Assembly (NCBI RefSeq): GCF_014191725.1
Contig: NZ_JACHWZ010000008.1
Span: forward strand, 1 to 64,000
Length of the DNA: 64,000 bases
Direction: 5' to 3'
Source: Microbulbifer rhizosphaerae
GTDB taxonomy: Bacteria > Pseudomonadota > Gammaproteobacteria > Pseudomonadales > Cellvibrionaceae
Part shown: one piece after another, positions 10,686 through 20,443 of the stretch
Layout: each line of letters opens with the position of its first letter
How positions within the stretch are numbered: the first letter of the stretch is position 1
Position numbers and translations under genes: made by a program
The notes under the pieces: model-generated
Databases searched by the model: none
Seen by the model: the letters and a program-made list of their open reading frames with translations, nothing else
What the model was told of the DNA's origin: nothing

Positions 10686-13589
10686 TTATCCCGCCAACAG
10701 TTGACGGTAGCGGCTCTGCCGCGCGCGCTTGCGCAGCTGCTGCACAATCGCCACCAGCGCCAGGGCGAGGGCGGCACAGATATAGTTCAGGTATTCCCAG
10801 AACAACTGGGTACCGTGTTCCATAGGTGGCAGGGTGCGGTTGAAATGGCTGCGGGAGCGGATGCTCAGCAGCCCCGCATCCTCCAGCGCCCAGTCCACAC
10901 TGTTGGCCAGCAGCTGCAGGGTATTCAGGTATTCACTGCCCGCCGCGGAGCCGCTCATGCGCACCACCTGGTCGCGCAGGAAGTCGTTGGAAGAGAAGAG
11001 AATAATGCGCGCGGATTCCGGCGAACGGCCGATCAGCGACGGCAGGGTCTCCAACTCGCCGGCCTTTTGCCCTTCGGTTTCCTCCGCATTCTCTTCCTCC
11101 GTTTTTTCCTGTGCCGCCAACGGCGAAGTCTTGCCGGCGAAGTAGGAATCGAACCGGCCGGCGCTGATCACACCAAGCAGTTGCGCGCCCTGCTCCCCTT
11201 GCGGTTTGAAACCGCTGACCGCGCCGTTTTCCAGCCGCGGCATCACATCGGTGGAAGTGGACAGCCAACTGCCCGCGGAGCTTTTCAGCAGTTCGGTAAC
11301 CTGACGCCCGCCCTGCTTCTCGCTGTCCACGCGGATGGGCGATGCCCAGCTCAGGGTGGCCTGGGGCAGGCCGGCGGTGATGGGGCTGCCGCCGTTCAGT
11401 CCCTCTCCGCGCACGTCGACGAAATAGGGGTAGTCGAGCATGCGCAGCTCCTGCATCTGGAAGCCGCCGATATTGCGGTTGACCGGCACGGGAAAGGCGC
11501 TGTTCTGCGGGTCCAGCACCAGTTTCTTGTCGATGTCGAGGCCGTTGTGGACGAGCCATTTTTCCAGGCCGCTGGTCACCGGGGACAGGCTCAGGCTGCG
11601 GTTGCTGAGGCTGGCGCTATAGGGCGAGGTGACGGCGACCACGGTACCGCCCTGCATCAGGAACTGGTCCACCGCGAACAGCTGCTTCTCATCCAGGTTT
11701 TTCGGCGCGAGCAGCAGCAGGATATCCGCGGCACCGGATACCCGGCCGTCGCTCAGGTCCTCGCGCTCGATATTCAGCTCGGCGCCGAGCAGGTTTTCCA
11801 ACTGGCTGAAGCTGGGTCCGCCCATGCCGAACTGCGCGTGCGTGGGATCGCCGGGCGGGGTCACCAGGGCCACTGTCTTGGTAAACCCGCTGGCAAAGCG
11901 CTTGATGCCCGCCTCCAGGTTGCGTTCCAACGTCTCTTTTTTCAGGTCGTCCAGCGGGATCTGTACCACTTGGTCGCCACGCCCCAGGGTCAGGTAGAAA
12001 TAGAAGGTGTCGGTGCTGAACAGGCCCGCGGCCATCGGCTGGAAGCCGTAGTCGTCTGCGATCTGTTTGGCCACCGCGCCGCCTTCCGCGTCCGGGTCGA
12101 TAAAGCGCACCTGCAGTCGCCCGCGGGCGTCTGTCTGCAGCTTTTCCGTCACTTCGTGCACCGCGCTCTTGAACTCCACCAACTGCTGCGGCAGATTTTC
12201 GTCCGCGGACACATAGGCGTTGAACACAAGTTCGCCCTTTACCGTATCGAACAGGTTGCCGCCGGCCTGGTAGCCGTGCAGCACCTTGCGGATGGCGCGG
12301 GTGACGTCCAGTTCCGGGTTGCGCAGTTGCACGTCGATATCCGCCTCGCTGGCCGCCTTGACCTCGATCAGGTCGCGGAAGCCCAGCACCTGGTATTCGT
12401 CGCCGTACTGCACCAGCACATCGAAATAGGAGCTGACGATGGAGGCCTGGTAGCGGTCCGCCACCTGCAGGGGCACCGGCGCTATGCCGTATTTCTGGTT
12501 GGCCTCCTTTTCCAGTTCCGGTTCCCGCGCCGGGTCCACGAACTCCACCCGTACCTTGCCGCCGCCGGCCACCTGGTATTCCCGCAGCAGGTCGCGCATC
12601 TGCGGCACCAGCGGCGAGAGCAGCGGGTGGGTCTTGGCGCTGAAGTAGCCGCGGATCAGCAGCGGTTCCTGCAGCTGTTCCAGGTACTGGCGGGTGGCCG
12701 GGGAAATGGAATAGAGGTTGCCGCGGGTGGCGTCCAGGCGCAGACCGTGCACCTGACCCAGCCACAGGTTGACCCCCAGGGCGTTGGCCACCAGCAGCGC
12801 GGTGACCGCGCGCCAGCGGTTGCGATTGCCGGCGTCACCGCCCGCGGACCAGCGCTCGCGCTCCAGCACCAGGGTGTTGAGGGCGAGAAATACCGCGACC
12901 ATGCTCAGATAGTAATAGAGGTCGCGCAGGTCAATCACCCCGCGGGTGATGGCGTCGAAGCGCGAGCCGGTGCCCAGCAGTCGCAGCCATTCGGCGGCGG
13001 TGTTGCCGAAGAATCCGGTGACCAGCGGTGAGCCCAGCAGGTAGAAGAAACCGCACAGGGCCGAGGCCAGGATCAGGCTCACTATCTGGTTGTTGGCCCG
13101 CGCGGATACGAACAGGCCGATGCTGAGATAGGCGGCGCCCAGCAGGAAGGTGGCGAGATAGCCGGCCCACACCGGCCCCCAATCCAGTTCGCCCATCAGC
13201 GAAACCGTGACCGGCAGCGGCAGGGTGATGAGCAGCGCAATGGCCAGCAGCGCCAGGCAGGCGGCGAACTTGCCCAGCACGAAATGCCACAGCCCCGCGG
13301 GCTGGGTGAGCACATGCTCCAGGGTGCCGCTGCGCCGCTCCTCGCTCCACAGTCGCATGGTCAGCGCCGCGCACAGGAAAATCAGCAGCAGTGGCATCCA
13401 CTCGAACAGCGGGCGCACGTCGGCGATATTGCGTGAGAAGAACGCCTCGCCCCAGAAAAAGACGAACAGGCCGATGGCCGCAAAGCTGGCCAGGAACAGA
13501 TAGGCGATGGGCGAAGCGAAAAACAGAGTGATTTCCTTGGCGGCGATTCGGCGCACCAGGGAACCGTGAGAGAGATTGTTATGCGGCAT
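10686..13589 (-). CDS. GldF-GldG fusion: ABC-2 type permease fused to GldG-like periplasmic domain
   Basis: 967 aa. Residues about 1-260 form an ABC-2 permease with six predicted helices (for example LYLFLASFAAIGLFVFFWGEAFF and the conserved LWSEERRSGTLEHVLTQP). The next part starts with another membrane helix and continues as a GldG-type ABC_transp_aux domain (VNLWLGQVHGLRLDATRGNLYSIS, RGYFSAKTHPLL, DILLLLAPKNLDEKQLFAVDQF). A last helix sits near the C-terminus (LNYICAALALALVAIVQQL). In Bacteroidetes GldF and GldG are separate proteins of an ABC complex needed for gliding; similar fusions outside that phylum have no settled role. The start overlaps the end of the ATPase gene by 11 bp, so the two are translationally linked. 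Confidence 0.88.
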   Translation of the reverse strand: MPHNNLSHGSLVRRIAAKEITLFFASPIAYLFLASFAAIGLFVFFWGEAFFSRNIADVRPLFEWMPLLLIFLCAALTMRLWSEERRSGTLEHVLTQPAGLWHFVLGKFAACLALLAIALLITLPLPVTVSLMGELDWGPVWAGYLATFLLGAAYLSIGLFVSARANNQIVSLILASALCGFFYLLGSPLVTGFFGNTAAEWLRLLGTGSRFDAITRGVIDLRDLYYYLSMVAVFLALNTLVLERERWSAGGDAGNRNRWRAVTALLVANALGVNLWLGQVHGLRLDATRGNLYSISPATRQYLEQLQEPLLIRGYFSAKTHPLLSPLVPQMRDLLREYQVAGGGKVRVEFVDPAREPELEKEANQKYGIAPVPLQVADRYQASIVSSYFDVLVQYGDEYQVLGFRDLIEVKAASEADIDVQLRNPELDVTRAIRKVLHGYQAGGNLFDTVKGELVFNAYVSADENLPQQLVEFKSAVHEVTEKLQTDARGRLQVRFIDPDAEGGAVAKQIADDYGFQPMAAGLFSTDTFYFYLTLGRGDQVVQIPLDDLKKETLERNLEAGIKRFASGFTKTVALVTPPGDPTHAQFGMGGPSFSQLENLLGAELNIEREDLSDGRVSGAADILLLLAPKNLDEKQLFAVDQFLMQGGTVVAVTSPYSASLSNRSLSLSPVTSGLEKWLVHNGLDIDKKLVLDPQNSAFPVPVNRNIGGFQMQELRMLDYPYFVDVRGEGLNGGSPITAGLPQATLSWASPIRVDSEKQGGRQVTELLKSSAGSWLSTSTDVMPRLENGAVSGFKPQGEQGAQLLGVISAGRFDSYFAGKTSPLAAQEKTEEENAEETEGQKAGELETLPSLIGRSPESARIILFSSNDFLRDQVVRMSGSAAGSEYLNTLQLLANSVDWALEDAGLLSIRSRSHFNRTLPPMEHGTQLFWEYLNYICAALALALVAIVQQLRKRARQSRYRQLLAG

Positions 13590-14517
13590 GGCTCAGCTCC
13601 TCCTTCCCGTTAACCGCGGCCTTCTCGTTCACCTCCCGGAACAGGGCCTCCAGGTCCCGCTGCTCCGGCTGCAGACGGTAGAGTTCTCCACCGCCCTGCA
13701 CTACCGCGCTGGCGACGGCGGCACCCACCGCGCGCGGATCGGCGTCGGTTTCCAGAGCGATGCAGTAATTGCCCTTGCCCGCGTCCTCCACCGAAGCGAC
13801 ACCGTCGATCTCCGCGATGCCGGGCGCGGCACTGGCCTCCAGCAGCAGCCGGTTCCCGCGGCGCAGCGCGTCCAGGCGCTCGTCCACCGCCAGCCGGCCG
13901 GCGCTGACGATCAGCACCCGGTCGCAGAGCGCGTCAACCTCCTGCAGGATGTGGGTGGAGAGGATCACCGTGGCCTCCCGGGAGATCTCGCGGATCAGTT
14001 CGCGCATCTGCTGGGTCTGGCTCGGGTCCAGGCCGTTGGTGGGTTCGTCGAGGATCAGTAGCCGGGGTCGGCCGAGGATCGCCTGGGCCACCCCCACCCG
14101 CTGCTTGAAACCGCGGGACAGGGTACTGATGGGGGAATCCAGCTTGGCCGCCAGTTGGGTGGCGGCTATGGCGCGGCGGATTTCCGTGCGTTTTTCGTCG
14201 CCGGTGAGGCCCTTGAGGTCGGCGGCGTAATCCAGGTAGTCCGCCACGCTCAGTTCCCCGTAGAGGGGCAGGTTTTCCGGCAGGTAACCCAATTGGCGCT
14301 GGATGCGTTTGGTATGGACGGCCAGATCCAGGCCGTCCATGCGCACGCCGCCGGCGTCCGGTTCCAGGTAACCGCTGAGCATTTTCATGATGGTGGTTTT
14401 GCCGGCGCCGTTGTGTCCCAACAGGCCGACGATCTCGCCCTTGCCAATGGCGAAGCTGACGTTGTCCACGGCCTTGAAGGCGCCGTAGCAACGGCTGAGG
14501 TTGCTGACTTCCAGCAC
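13579..14517 (-). CDS. ABC transporter ATP-binding protein, GldA-like
   Basis: 312 aa. Walker A (GHNGAGKTT) near residue 35, Q-loop region LGYLPE, an ABC signature reading LSRGFKQRV instead of LSGGQ, Walker B (LLILDEPTNGLD) and switch histidine (STHILQEVD). The C-terminal 90 aa form the small accessory domain common in ABC-2 exporters. It powers the permease fusion encoded immediately downstream, which overlaps it by 11 bp. Substrate unknown. First gene of the operon; the 557-bp region upstream probably holds the promoter. Confidence 0.92.
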   Translation of the reverse strand: MLEVSNLSRCYGAFKAVDNVSFAIGKGEIVGLLGHNGAGKTTIMKMLSGYLEPDAGGVRMDGLDLAVHTKRIQRQLGYLPENLPLYGELSVADYLDYAADLKGLTGDEKRTEIRRAIAATQLAAKLDSPISTLSRGFKQRVGVAQAILGRPRLLILDEPTNGLDPSQTQQMRELIREISREATVILSTHILQEVDALCDRVLIVSAGRLAVDERLDALRRGNRLLLEASAAPGIAEIDGVASVEDAGKGNYCIALETDADPRAVGAAVASAVVQGGGELYRLQPEQRDLEALFREVNEKAAVNGKEELSHAA

Positions 14518-15074
14518 GATGTCCTCCTTTTTTTCTAGGGTTATTCTTCTCCGGGTAGCTGCGGAATGGCGGGCTCAGCGCGGCGGAGGACGGGCCGCGA
14601 GGCGCTTGTCAGTCGAGGAAACCATTGCTCTTATTCCGGTAAAAACAAAGCTCAAACGAGTGATGGGCGGTTAGATAGGGGCGTTTGGGAAAAGTTCAAG
14701 TGGTTGGGGACTGGGGGGCTCGCCATGATTATCCGCTGTAGGAGCGGGCCGTACCCGCGATTGAACTCTCGGCTGGCGGAAAGTCCGATCGCGGCCATGG
14801 GCGGATGGCCGCCCCGCCGCTCCTACAAGGACAGCACCCTGTAGAGGCGGCCAGGCTTCTGGTGGATGATCTCCATACGGCCGGCGAGGGATCCGTCCAG
14901 ATGAAAAAATTACTCGTCCAAATGAAAGAATGGTTTCGGCCAAGTGTAAATTTTTCTTGATAATGTACGGACGATCAGACTGAGGGGACCGTCGGGATGG
15001 AGCTGCGGAGCTGGAGCTCCGCGGTCCCGGGAGTGAGGGTTAAGAGACTGTTTTTCGGAAATGTAGGAGCGGAA
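14518..15074. other. Intergenic region with class-A repeat and nested inverted repeats
   Basis: 557 bp between the minus-strand GldA-like gene and the 3' end of the minus-strand Lon-like gene. It contains the class-A repeat at 14737-14827 and a nested palindrome at 14986-15027 (outer GGACCG/CGGTCC, inner GCGGAGC/GCTCCGC). The inner part shares GAGCT/AGCTC words with the hairpin at 55506-55527. No gene is supported. Confidence 0.55.
14737..14827. repeat. Class-A palindromic intergenic repeat
   Basis: Starts TGTAGGAGCGGGCCG and ends CCGCTCCTACA, with the same GGATGGCCGCCCC block in the right arm as the copy at 9453-9542. The left arm is more diverged (GTACCCGCGATTGA). Confidence 0.85.
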
Positions 15075-17546
15075 TTACTCGTAGCGGTCGCGGCCGGGGG
15101 TGTCCTCGCCGTTTCCCTTTACCGGCGGCGGTGGCAGGGCTTCCGATTCCAGCTCGCGGCGCAGCAGGTGGGAGCGGGTTTCCTCCAGTTCGTGCAACCG
15201 CTGCTGAACCCGACCATTAAAGGAGTGCTCCGGGAATGCCCCCCGCTTGTCTGCGCGGCCCACTTCCAGGCCGGTGAGCAGGACCAGTGCTTCGTCCACT
15301 TCCTTCACCGCGCAGATGGAGAATTTTTTCTCGCGCACCGCGTCGACCACCTCCTGCTTGAGCATCAGGTGCTGGATATTGGTCGCGGGGATAATCACGC
15401 CCTGGGTGCCGTCCAGCCCGCGGGCCCGGCAGAGTTCGAAGAAGCCCTCGATTTTTTCGTTGACGCCGCCCACCGCCTGCACCTGTCCGAGCTGGTTGAC
15501 GGAACCGGTCACCGCATAGCACTGCCGCAGCGGCACCCGGGCGATGGCGGACAGCAGCGCACAGAGTTCCGCCAGGGAGGCACTGTCGCCGTCCACGGGA
15601 CCGTAGGACTGCTCGAACACCAGGCTGACGGATAGAGACAGCGGCTGTGACGGGGCGTAGCGGTTGGCGAGGAAGGCGCCCAGTATCAATACGCCCTTGG
15701 AGTGCAACGGTCCGCCCAGTTCCGATTCCCGCTCTATGTCCACCATCTTGCCACTGCCCAGGCGCGCGGTGGCGGTGATCCGCGCGGGCCGACCGAAGGC
15801 GGTGTCCCCCAGCGGGATGATGGAAAGGCCGTTGACCTGGGCCACCTGTTCGCCGGCCACGTCGATCATCAGGATGTCCCGCTCGATCGCCTCCTGCAGC
15901 TGCTCCTGCAGCTGGCGCTGGCGGTATTCCCGCCGCTCTATGGCCTGTTGCACATGCGCCCTGCCCACCTGCCCGCTCTCTTCCCGGCGGCAGAAATAAT
16001 CCGCCTCGCGCAGCAGTTCGACCAGTTGCCCGCGGTGCAGGGACAGTTTTTTTGCATCCCCGGCGAGACGTGCCGCCTGCTCGATCACCCGCGCGACCGC
16101 CTCTTTCGACAGCGGCCGCAAGTTTTCCCGCTTGGCCAGGGCGAGCATCTGCCGCGCATAGGCGGCCACGCTGTCACGCTCGCGGGTAATGTCCTCGGAG
16201 AAGTCGGCGAAGACCTTGAACAGCTGGCTGAACTCCGGGTCGTAGGTCTTCAGCAGGTAGTACAGCCAGCGTTCGCCGATCAGCACCACGGTGACGTCCA
16301 GCGGTATGGGTTCCGGCTCCAAGGTGATGGTGGACAACAGGCCCATCTGCAACTCCAGGGGCTGGATGCGGATCTCCGCGGAGCGCAGGGCCCGCTTCAG
16401 GGTCTCCCACACGAAAGGCGTCATCAGCAGGCGGCGGGCATCCAGGATCAGGCAACCGCCGTTGGCCCGGTGCAGGGCGCCCCCCTGGATCAGCATAAAG
16501 TTGGTGGACAGGGTACCCATCTGCGACTCGTGCTCGATACGCCCGAGCAGGTTGGTGTAGATAGGGTTGTCCTCGTAGACTACCGGCACCCCCACGGCCC
16601 TCTCATTGTCCACCAGGACATTGACGCGAAAGCGGGTAAATTCCGGCGAGTGGATCAGTTTGCCAAGGGAAATGCCTTCCTTTTCCCCGCGTTCGCCGGC
16701 AGCGCGAAAGTCGTCGGCATTTTCGATCGCCTCGTGCTTGATGCTCTGGATAAACTCCTGGACATGGCCCAGCCCCTGGTAGCGCTGGAGCAGCCAGTCG
16801 ATCCGCTCGTCCAGGGTCAGGTGCAGAAATTCGCGATCCAGCCGCTTGAGTTCCCTGGTCAGTTTCTCGTGCCAGCGCAACGCGCGCCCGAGGGTTTCCT
16901 TGAGATCGCTGTTGACCTTTTCGATATTTTCTTTCAGCCGCTCCTGCTCCTCTTCCGGCAGTTCGGAAAATTTCTTCGGGCTGATAAATTCACCGTCGAT
17001 CAGCGGCCCGATGGTATAGCCGGATGGCGTCCTCATCACGCCGATACCGAGATCTTTGGCGCGATCTGACAGTTTGCTCAGGGCCTTCTCCTCGCGGTCC
17101 TCCAGTTGCTGCTTGAGCTCATCGTGGCGAGCGCGGTATTCGTCGCTCCGGAAAATATCGGGAATGGCGGTCAGCAAATGCTCCAGTAAATTCTCGGTGT
17201 CGCGCTGCAATTGGTGCGCCGTACCGGCAGGCAGGACCAGCGCCCGGGGCCGGTGTTCCTCTTTGAAATTGTGGATGTAGCAGAGATCGGATGCGGGCTC
17301 CCGCTGCTTCGCCCAGGCAGAGACCCGTTTGTTTACCAGCGAGTGCTTGCCCAGCCCCACGGAGCCTGCAACATAGAGGTTATAACCGCCACCGGGCATA
17401 TCCACCGCGAAATCCAGCGCCTCCAGGGCCCGGTCCTGACCGAACGGCCGGCTCTCCACGGCTTTCTCCGCCGCCGGCTCCAGCTCAAGCCACTCCAGGG
17501 GACAGTGCTGATACAGTTGATCCGGCGACAGCGGGGCAGGTTTCAT
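15075..17546 (-). CDS. Lon-like AAA+ ATP-dependent protease (LonB-like)
   Basis: 823 aa from the ATG at 17546. A longer frame to 17759 would overlap the upstream aminotransferase gene by 170 bp and is rejected. The N-terminal part carries an AAA+ nucleotide site (VAGSVGLGKHSLVNK), then a long helical region (RELKRLDREFLHLTLDERIDWLL) as in LonB-type proteins, a sensor region (HRANGGCLILDARRLL) and a C-terminal Lon proteolytic domain. The catalytic Ser lies in GDSASLAEL and the Lys in GGVNEKIEGF, so the Ser-Lys dyad is intact. There are no transmembrane helices. Family members are cytosolic quality-control proteases of poorly known targets, distinct from housekeeping LonA. The gene stands alone 43 bp downstream of the aminotransferase gene. 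Confidence 0.9.
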   Translation of the reverse strand: MKPAPLSPDQLYQHCPLEWLELEPAAEKAVESRPFGQDRALEALDFAVDMPGGGYNLYVAGSVGLGKHSLVNKRVSAWAKQREPASDLCYIHNFKEEHRPRALVLPAGTAHQLQRDTENLLEHLLTAIPDIFRSDEYRARHDELKQQLEDREEKALSKLSDRAKDLGIGVMRTPSGYTIGPLIDGEFISPKKFSELPEEEQERLKENIEKVNSDLKETLGRALRWHEKLTRELKRLDREFLHLTLDERIDWLLQRYQGLGHVQEFIQSIKHEAIENADDFRAAGERGEKEGISLGKLIHSPEFTRFRVNVLVDNERAVGVPVVYEDNPIYTNLLGRIEHESQMGTLSTNFMLIQGGALHRANGGCLILDARRLLMTPFVWETLKRALRSAEIRIQPLELQMGLLSTITLEPEPIPLDVTVVLIGERWLYYLLKTYDPEFSQLFKVFADFSEDITRERDSVAAYARQMLALAKRENLRPLSKEAVARVIEQAARLAGDAKKLSLHRGQLVELLREADYFCRREESGQVGRAHVQQAIERREYRQRQLQEQLQEAIERDILMIDVAGEQVAQVNGLSIIPLGDTAFGRPARITATARLGSGKMVDIERESELGGPLHSKGVLILGAFLANRYAPSQPLSLSVSLVFEQSYGPVDGDSASLAELCALLSAIARVPLRQCYAVTGSVNQLGQVQAVGGVNEKIEGFFELCRARGLDGTQGVIIPATNIQHLMLKQEVVDAVREKKFSICAVKEVDEALVLLTGLEVGRADKRGAFPEHSFNGRVQQRLHELEETRSHLLRRELESEALPPPPVKGNGEDTPGRDRYE

Positions 17547-17589
17547 GTGGGCGCCTGAGTTATGCAGTGATCCATTAGAAAATAGTGAC

Positions 17590-18789
17590 TCAGCCGAAAT
17601 CCTGCCGCTCCATCCACGGAATAATCCGCTCAAAAGCCAATTCGATACTCCTGATGGAGGTGGCGTAGCTGATGCGCAGGGCGTTGCGGCAGGACTCGCC
17701 GAAAGTGTCGCCGGCGATGGTACAGACGCCGGTTTCGCGCAGCAGGCGCAGGGCCACATTGTTGCCGTTCACCCCTTCCGGCAGCGCTGGAAACAGATAG
17801 AAGGCCCCCTCCGGCATATATCCTTCCAGGAATGGTGTCTGTTCCACCAGTTGTACCAGCCGGTTGCGGCGCTTTTTGTAGGTCTCGTTGATCTCGTCGA
17901 TAAAGGTGCGCTCGCCTTTGAGCGCGGCCACGCCGGCCCACTGGCAGGGGGTGTTGGCCACGGTGGTGGTGAACATATGGTAGCGGCGCAGTTTGCGGAT
18001 GGCGCCCTGGCTGGCGATCATCCAGCCGATGCGCATGCCGGCCATGCTGAAGGTCTTGGAGAAACTGCTGATCACCACCACGTGGTCCAGGTCCGAGCAA
18101 CACGAGAGCACGCTGGCGTATTCGCGGTTGTCGTATACCAGGTGGTCGTAGACCTCGTCGCTGATCACATAGATGCCGCGGTAGGCGGCCTCCTGCACGA
18201 TGGTCTCGATGGTCTCGCGGGGATAGACGGTGCCGGTGGGATTGCTGGGGGAGTTCAGCACTATGGCGTGGGTGTTGCTGTCGATGGCATCGATCACCTC
18301 CTGCGGGTCCAGTTGGTGATTGTTCTCCGCCCGCGTGGGTACGTACCGCACTTCGCCGCCGTTCATGCGGATCAACGGTGCGTACAGCATAAAGGCGGGG
18401 TCCGGCACAATAAATTCCCGCCCCGGCGCGGACATCGCGGTGAGCGCCAGGTAGATCGCCTCGGTGGCACCGGTGGTCACCAGGATATTTTCCGGCGACA
18501 ACGGCCGGGCGTATCGCTCGCCGTAGTATTCCGCCAGCGCTTCCAGCAGTTCCGGCAGGCCGGCGTCCATGGTGTAGCCGGTCTGGCCCGCCTCCAACGC
18601 ATCCACTGCCGCCTGGATCACGTGGGGCGGCGCCGGCGCGTCCGGTTGGCCGATGGACAGGTGAATCACATCGTCCATGGTGGCGGCCAGGTTCACCATC
18701 TTGCGGATGCCCGGTACCGGGATGGTGAGCAGCGCCGGGTTCCAGACCGGGTCCTCCGATTCGTAAAAATCGAAATCCAGGTGGCTCAC
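17590..18789 (-). CDS. Pyridoxal-phosphate-dependent class I aminotransferase
   Basis: 399 aa. Fold-type I markers: LNSPSNPTG (substrate-carboxylate and cofactor region, about residue 180), ISDEVYDHLVYD, and the Schiff-base lysine in SSFSKTFSMAGMRIGW (about residue 240). A C-terminal arginine lies in CRNALRISYATS. It transfers an amino group from an amino acid to a 2-oxo acid. Sequence alone does not separate aspartate, aromatic or other substrates. The start overlaps the stop of the amidase gene by 4 bp (ATGA), so the two are translationally coupled and may act in one catabolic route, for example amide hydrolysis followed by transamination. That link is inference. Confidence 0.9.
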   Translation of the reverse strand: MSHLDFDFYESEDPVWNPALLTIPVPGIRKMVNLAATMDDVIHLSIGQPDAPAPPHVIQAAVDALEAGQTGYTMDAGLPELLEALAEYYGERYARPLSPENILVTTGATEAIYLALTAMSAPGREFIVPDPAFMLYAPLIRMNGGEVRYVPTRAENNHQLDPQEVIDAIDSNTHAIVLNSPSNPTGTVYPRETIETIVQEAAYRGIYVISDEVYDHLVYDNREYASVLSCCSDLDHVVVISSFSKTFSMAGMRIGWMIASQGAIRKLRRYHMFTTTVANTPCQWAGVAALKGERTFIDEINETYKKRRNRLVQLVEQTPFLEGYMPEGAFYLFPALPEGVNGNNVALRLLRETGVCTIAGDTFGESCRNALRISYATSIRSIELAFERIIPWMERQDFG

Positions 18790-20234
18790 GCTTTCCCCCC
18801 CGCTGCGGCATCGGCGTAAAACAGTTTCGGCCGCCTGTCGGTCAGCGGCGCCGCCTGCTGGTAAGCCTGGCCAGCGCGCAGTACCGCGACATCCTCGAAG
18901 CGCCGGCCCACCAGTTGCAGGCCTATGGGCAGGCCGTCGGAGGAGAAGCCGCAGGGCACCGAGAGCGCCGGCTGGCCGGTGAGATTGAAGGGGTAGGTGT
19001 AGGGCGTCCAGGAAGGCCAGCGGGTGCGGGGCCAGTCCACCGGCACCTCGCGACCCGCCTTGAACGCGGTAATGGGCAGCGTGGGCGTCAGCAGCAGGTC
19101 GTATTTGCGGTGGAACATCGCCATGCGCTCACACAGCGCCGTGCGCTCGTTGATCGCCGCCAGGTAGTCGAGCATGGAGAGTTGCGACGCTTTCTCCGCC
19201 ACCGCCACCAGTTGGGAATCCATCAGCGCGCGCTGGCGCTTGTCGATGGTGCGCAGCGCGTTGGCGGCACCGCTGTAGAACAGGTGGCCGAAGGCCGCCA
19301 GGGGATCGTCGAACCCGGGCGCCACCTCGGTGACCTCGGCGCCCAAGGACTGCAACAGGTGCGTCGCCTTGCGCACCGCGGATTCCACCTCCGCATCCAC
19401 ATGCACATAGCCGAGGGTGGCGCTGAAGGCAATGCGCAGGCCGGAGAGCAACTCGCGGGGCTCCCCGGCAATGGCCGCCAGGTAATCGATATGGCGCCGG
19501 GGGATGGCATTGGTATCGCGGTCGTCCGCCTCGCTTAATACATTCATCAACAGTGCGCAGTCGGCCACAGTCCAGGTCATGGGCCCGGCGTGGGCCAGAG
19601 TACCGAAGGGACTGGGTGGCCAGTGGGGCACCTCACCGAAGCTGGGCTTCAGCCCCACCAGGCCGCAAAATCCCGCGGGTATGCGGATGGAGCCGCCGGC
19701 ATCGGTCCCCAGCGCCAGCGCTCCCATTCCCAGCGGCACCGCCGCAGCGCTGCCGCCGCTGGAACCGCCGGCCGTCTTGTCGGTATCCCAGGGGTTGCGG
19801 GTCACACCGTCGATGGGGTTGTCCGTCACGCCCTTCCAGCCGAATTCGGGAGTCGTGGTCTTGCCCAAGGGCACATAGCCGTTGCGCGCCAATGCCGCCA
19901 CCGTCGGCGCCTCCTTTCCCAGGGTAGAGGAGGGATTGACCGTCTTCGAGCCCTTGAGAGTGGGCCACATGGGCGTGAGGAACACATCCTTGATCGCAAC
20001 CGGCACCCCGTCCAGCTTGCCTTTCGGCTCGCCGGCCAGATAGCGCTGCTCCGACTCCCGCGCAAATGCCAGAGTGGTTTCCTCGTCCACCAGACAATAG
20101 GCATTCACCGCCGGATTGCAGCGCTCGATCTGGTGCAACATGGCCCGGGCTACTTCCACCGGGGAAAAAGACTTGTCTTTATACCCGGTCAGCAACTCCG
20201 CCGCGGTCATGCGGACAAAATCACTCATCGGCAT
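18786..20234 (-). CDS. Amidase-signature family amidohydrolase
   Basis: 482 aa with the full amidase signature. The catalytic lysine lies in PVAIKDVF (about residue 77), the Gly/Ser-rich motif is TAGGSSGGSAAAV, and the nucleophile region is GTDAGGSIRIPAG. The length is normal for the family. It hydrolyses a carboxamide to acid and ammonia; substrate unknown. It is not GatA: there are no gatB or gatC genes nearby and the C-terminal part (FNLTGQPALSVPCG) fits the catabolic group. No signal peptide, so cytosolic. First gene of the pair with the aminotransferase. Confidence 0.9.
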   Translation of the reverse strand: MPMSDFVRMTAAELLTGYKDKSFSPVEVARAMLHQIERCNPAVNAYCLVDEETTLAFARESEQRYLAGEPKGKLDGVPVAIKDVFLTPMWPTLKGSKTVNPSSTLGKEAPTVAALARNGYVPLGKTTTPEFGWKGVTDNPIDGVTRNPWDTDKTAGGSSGGSAAAVPLGMGALALGTDAGGSIRIPAGFCGLVGLKPSFGEVPHWPPSPFGTLAHAGPMTWTVADCALLMNVLSEADDRDTNAIPRRHIDYLAAIAGEPRELLSGLRIAFSATLGYVHVDAEVESAVRKATHLLQSLGAEVTEVAPGFDDPLAAFGHLFYSGAANALRTIDKRQRALMDSQLVAVAEKASQLSMLDYLAAINERTALCERMAMFHRKYDLLLTPTLPITAFKAGREVPVDWPRTRWPSWTPYTYPFNLTGQPALSVPCGFSSDGLPIGLQLVGRRFEDVAVLRAGQAYQQAAPLTDRRPKLFYADAAAGGKA

Positions 20235-20443
20235 TCCCTCTTCTTCTGGCCTTATTTCCCTAGCCTAGTACGGGGTGGCGCCCTAATACGGGGCCGAGGC
20301 GCGGATTCGCGTGGACTCAACCGCCCCGATGGCCGATAATTAGATTTGTGACACAGACCTCATTTTATTGTATTTGCTTCAAGATGCAGTCAGCCTCGAT
20401 GAGATAAATTGCCTCTCGACGCATCCTGTGACGGGAACAGACA

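Noticed and set aside
10662-13031. 789-codon plus-strand frame opposite the GldFG fusion
   Set aside because: Antisense of a well-supported permease; Gln/His/Val-rich without motifs.
17547-17759. N-terminal extension of the Lon-like protease
   Set aside because: It would overlap the aminotransferase gene by 170 bp and has a Ser/Pro/Ala-rich, non-family sequence.
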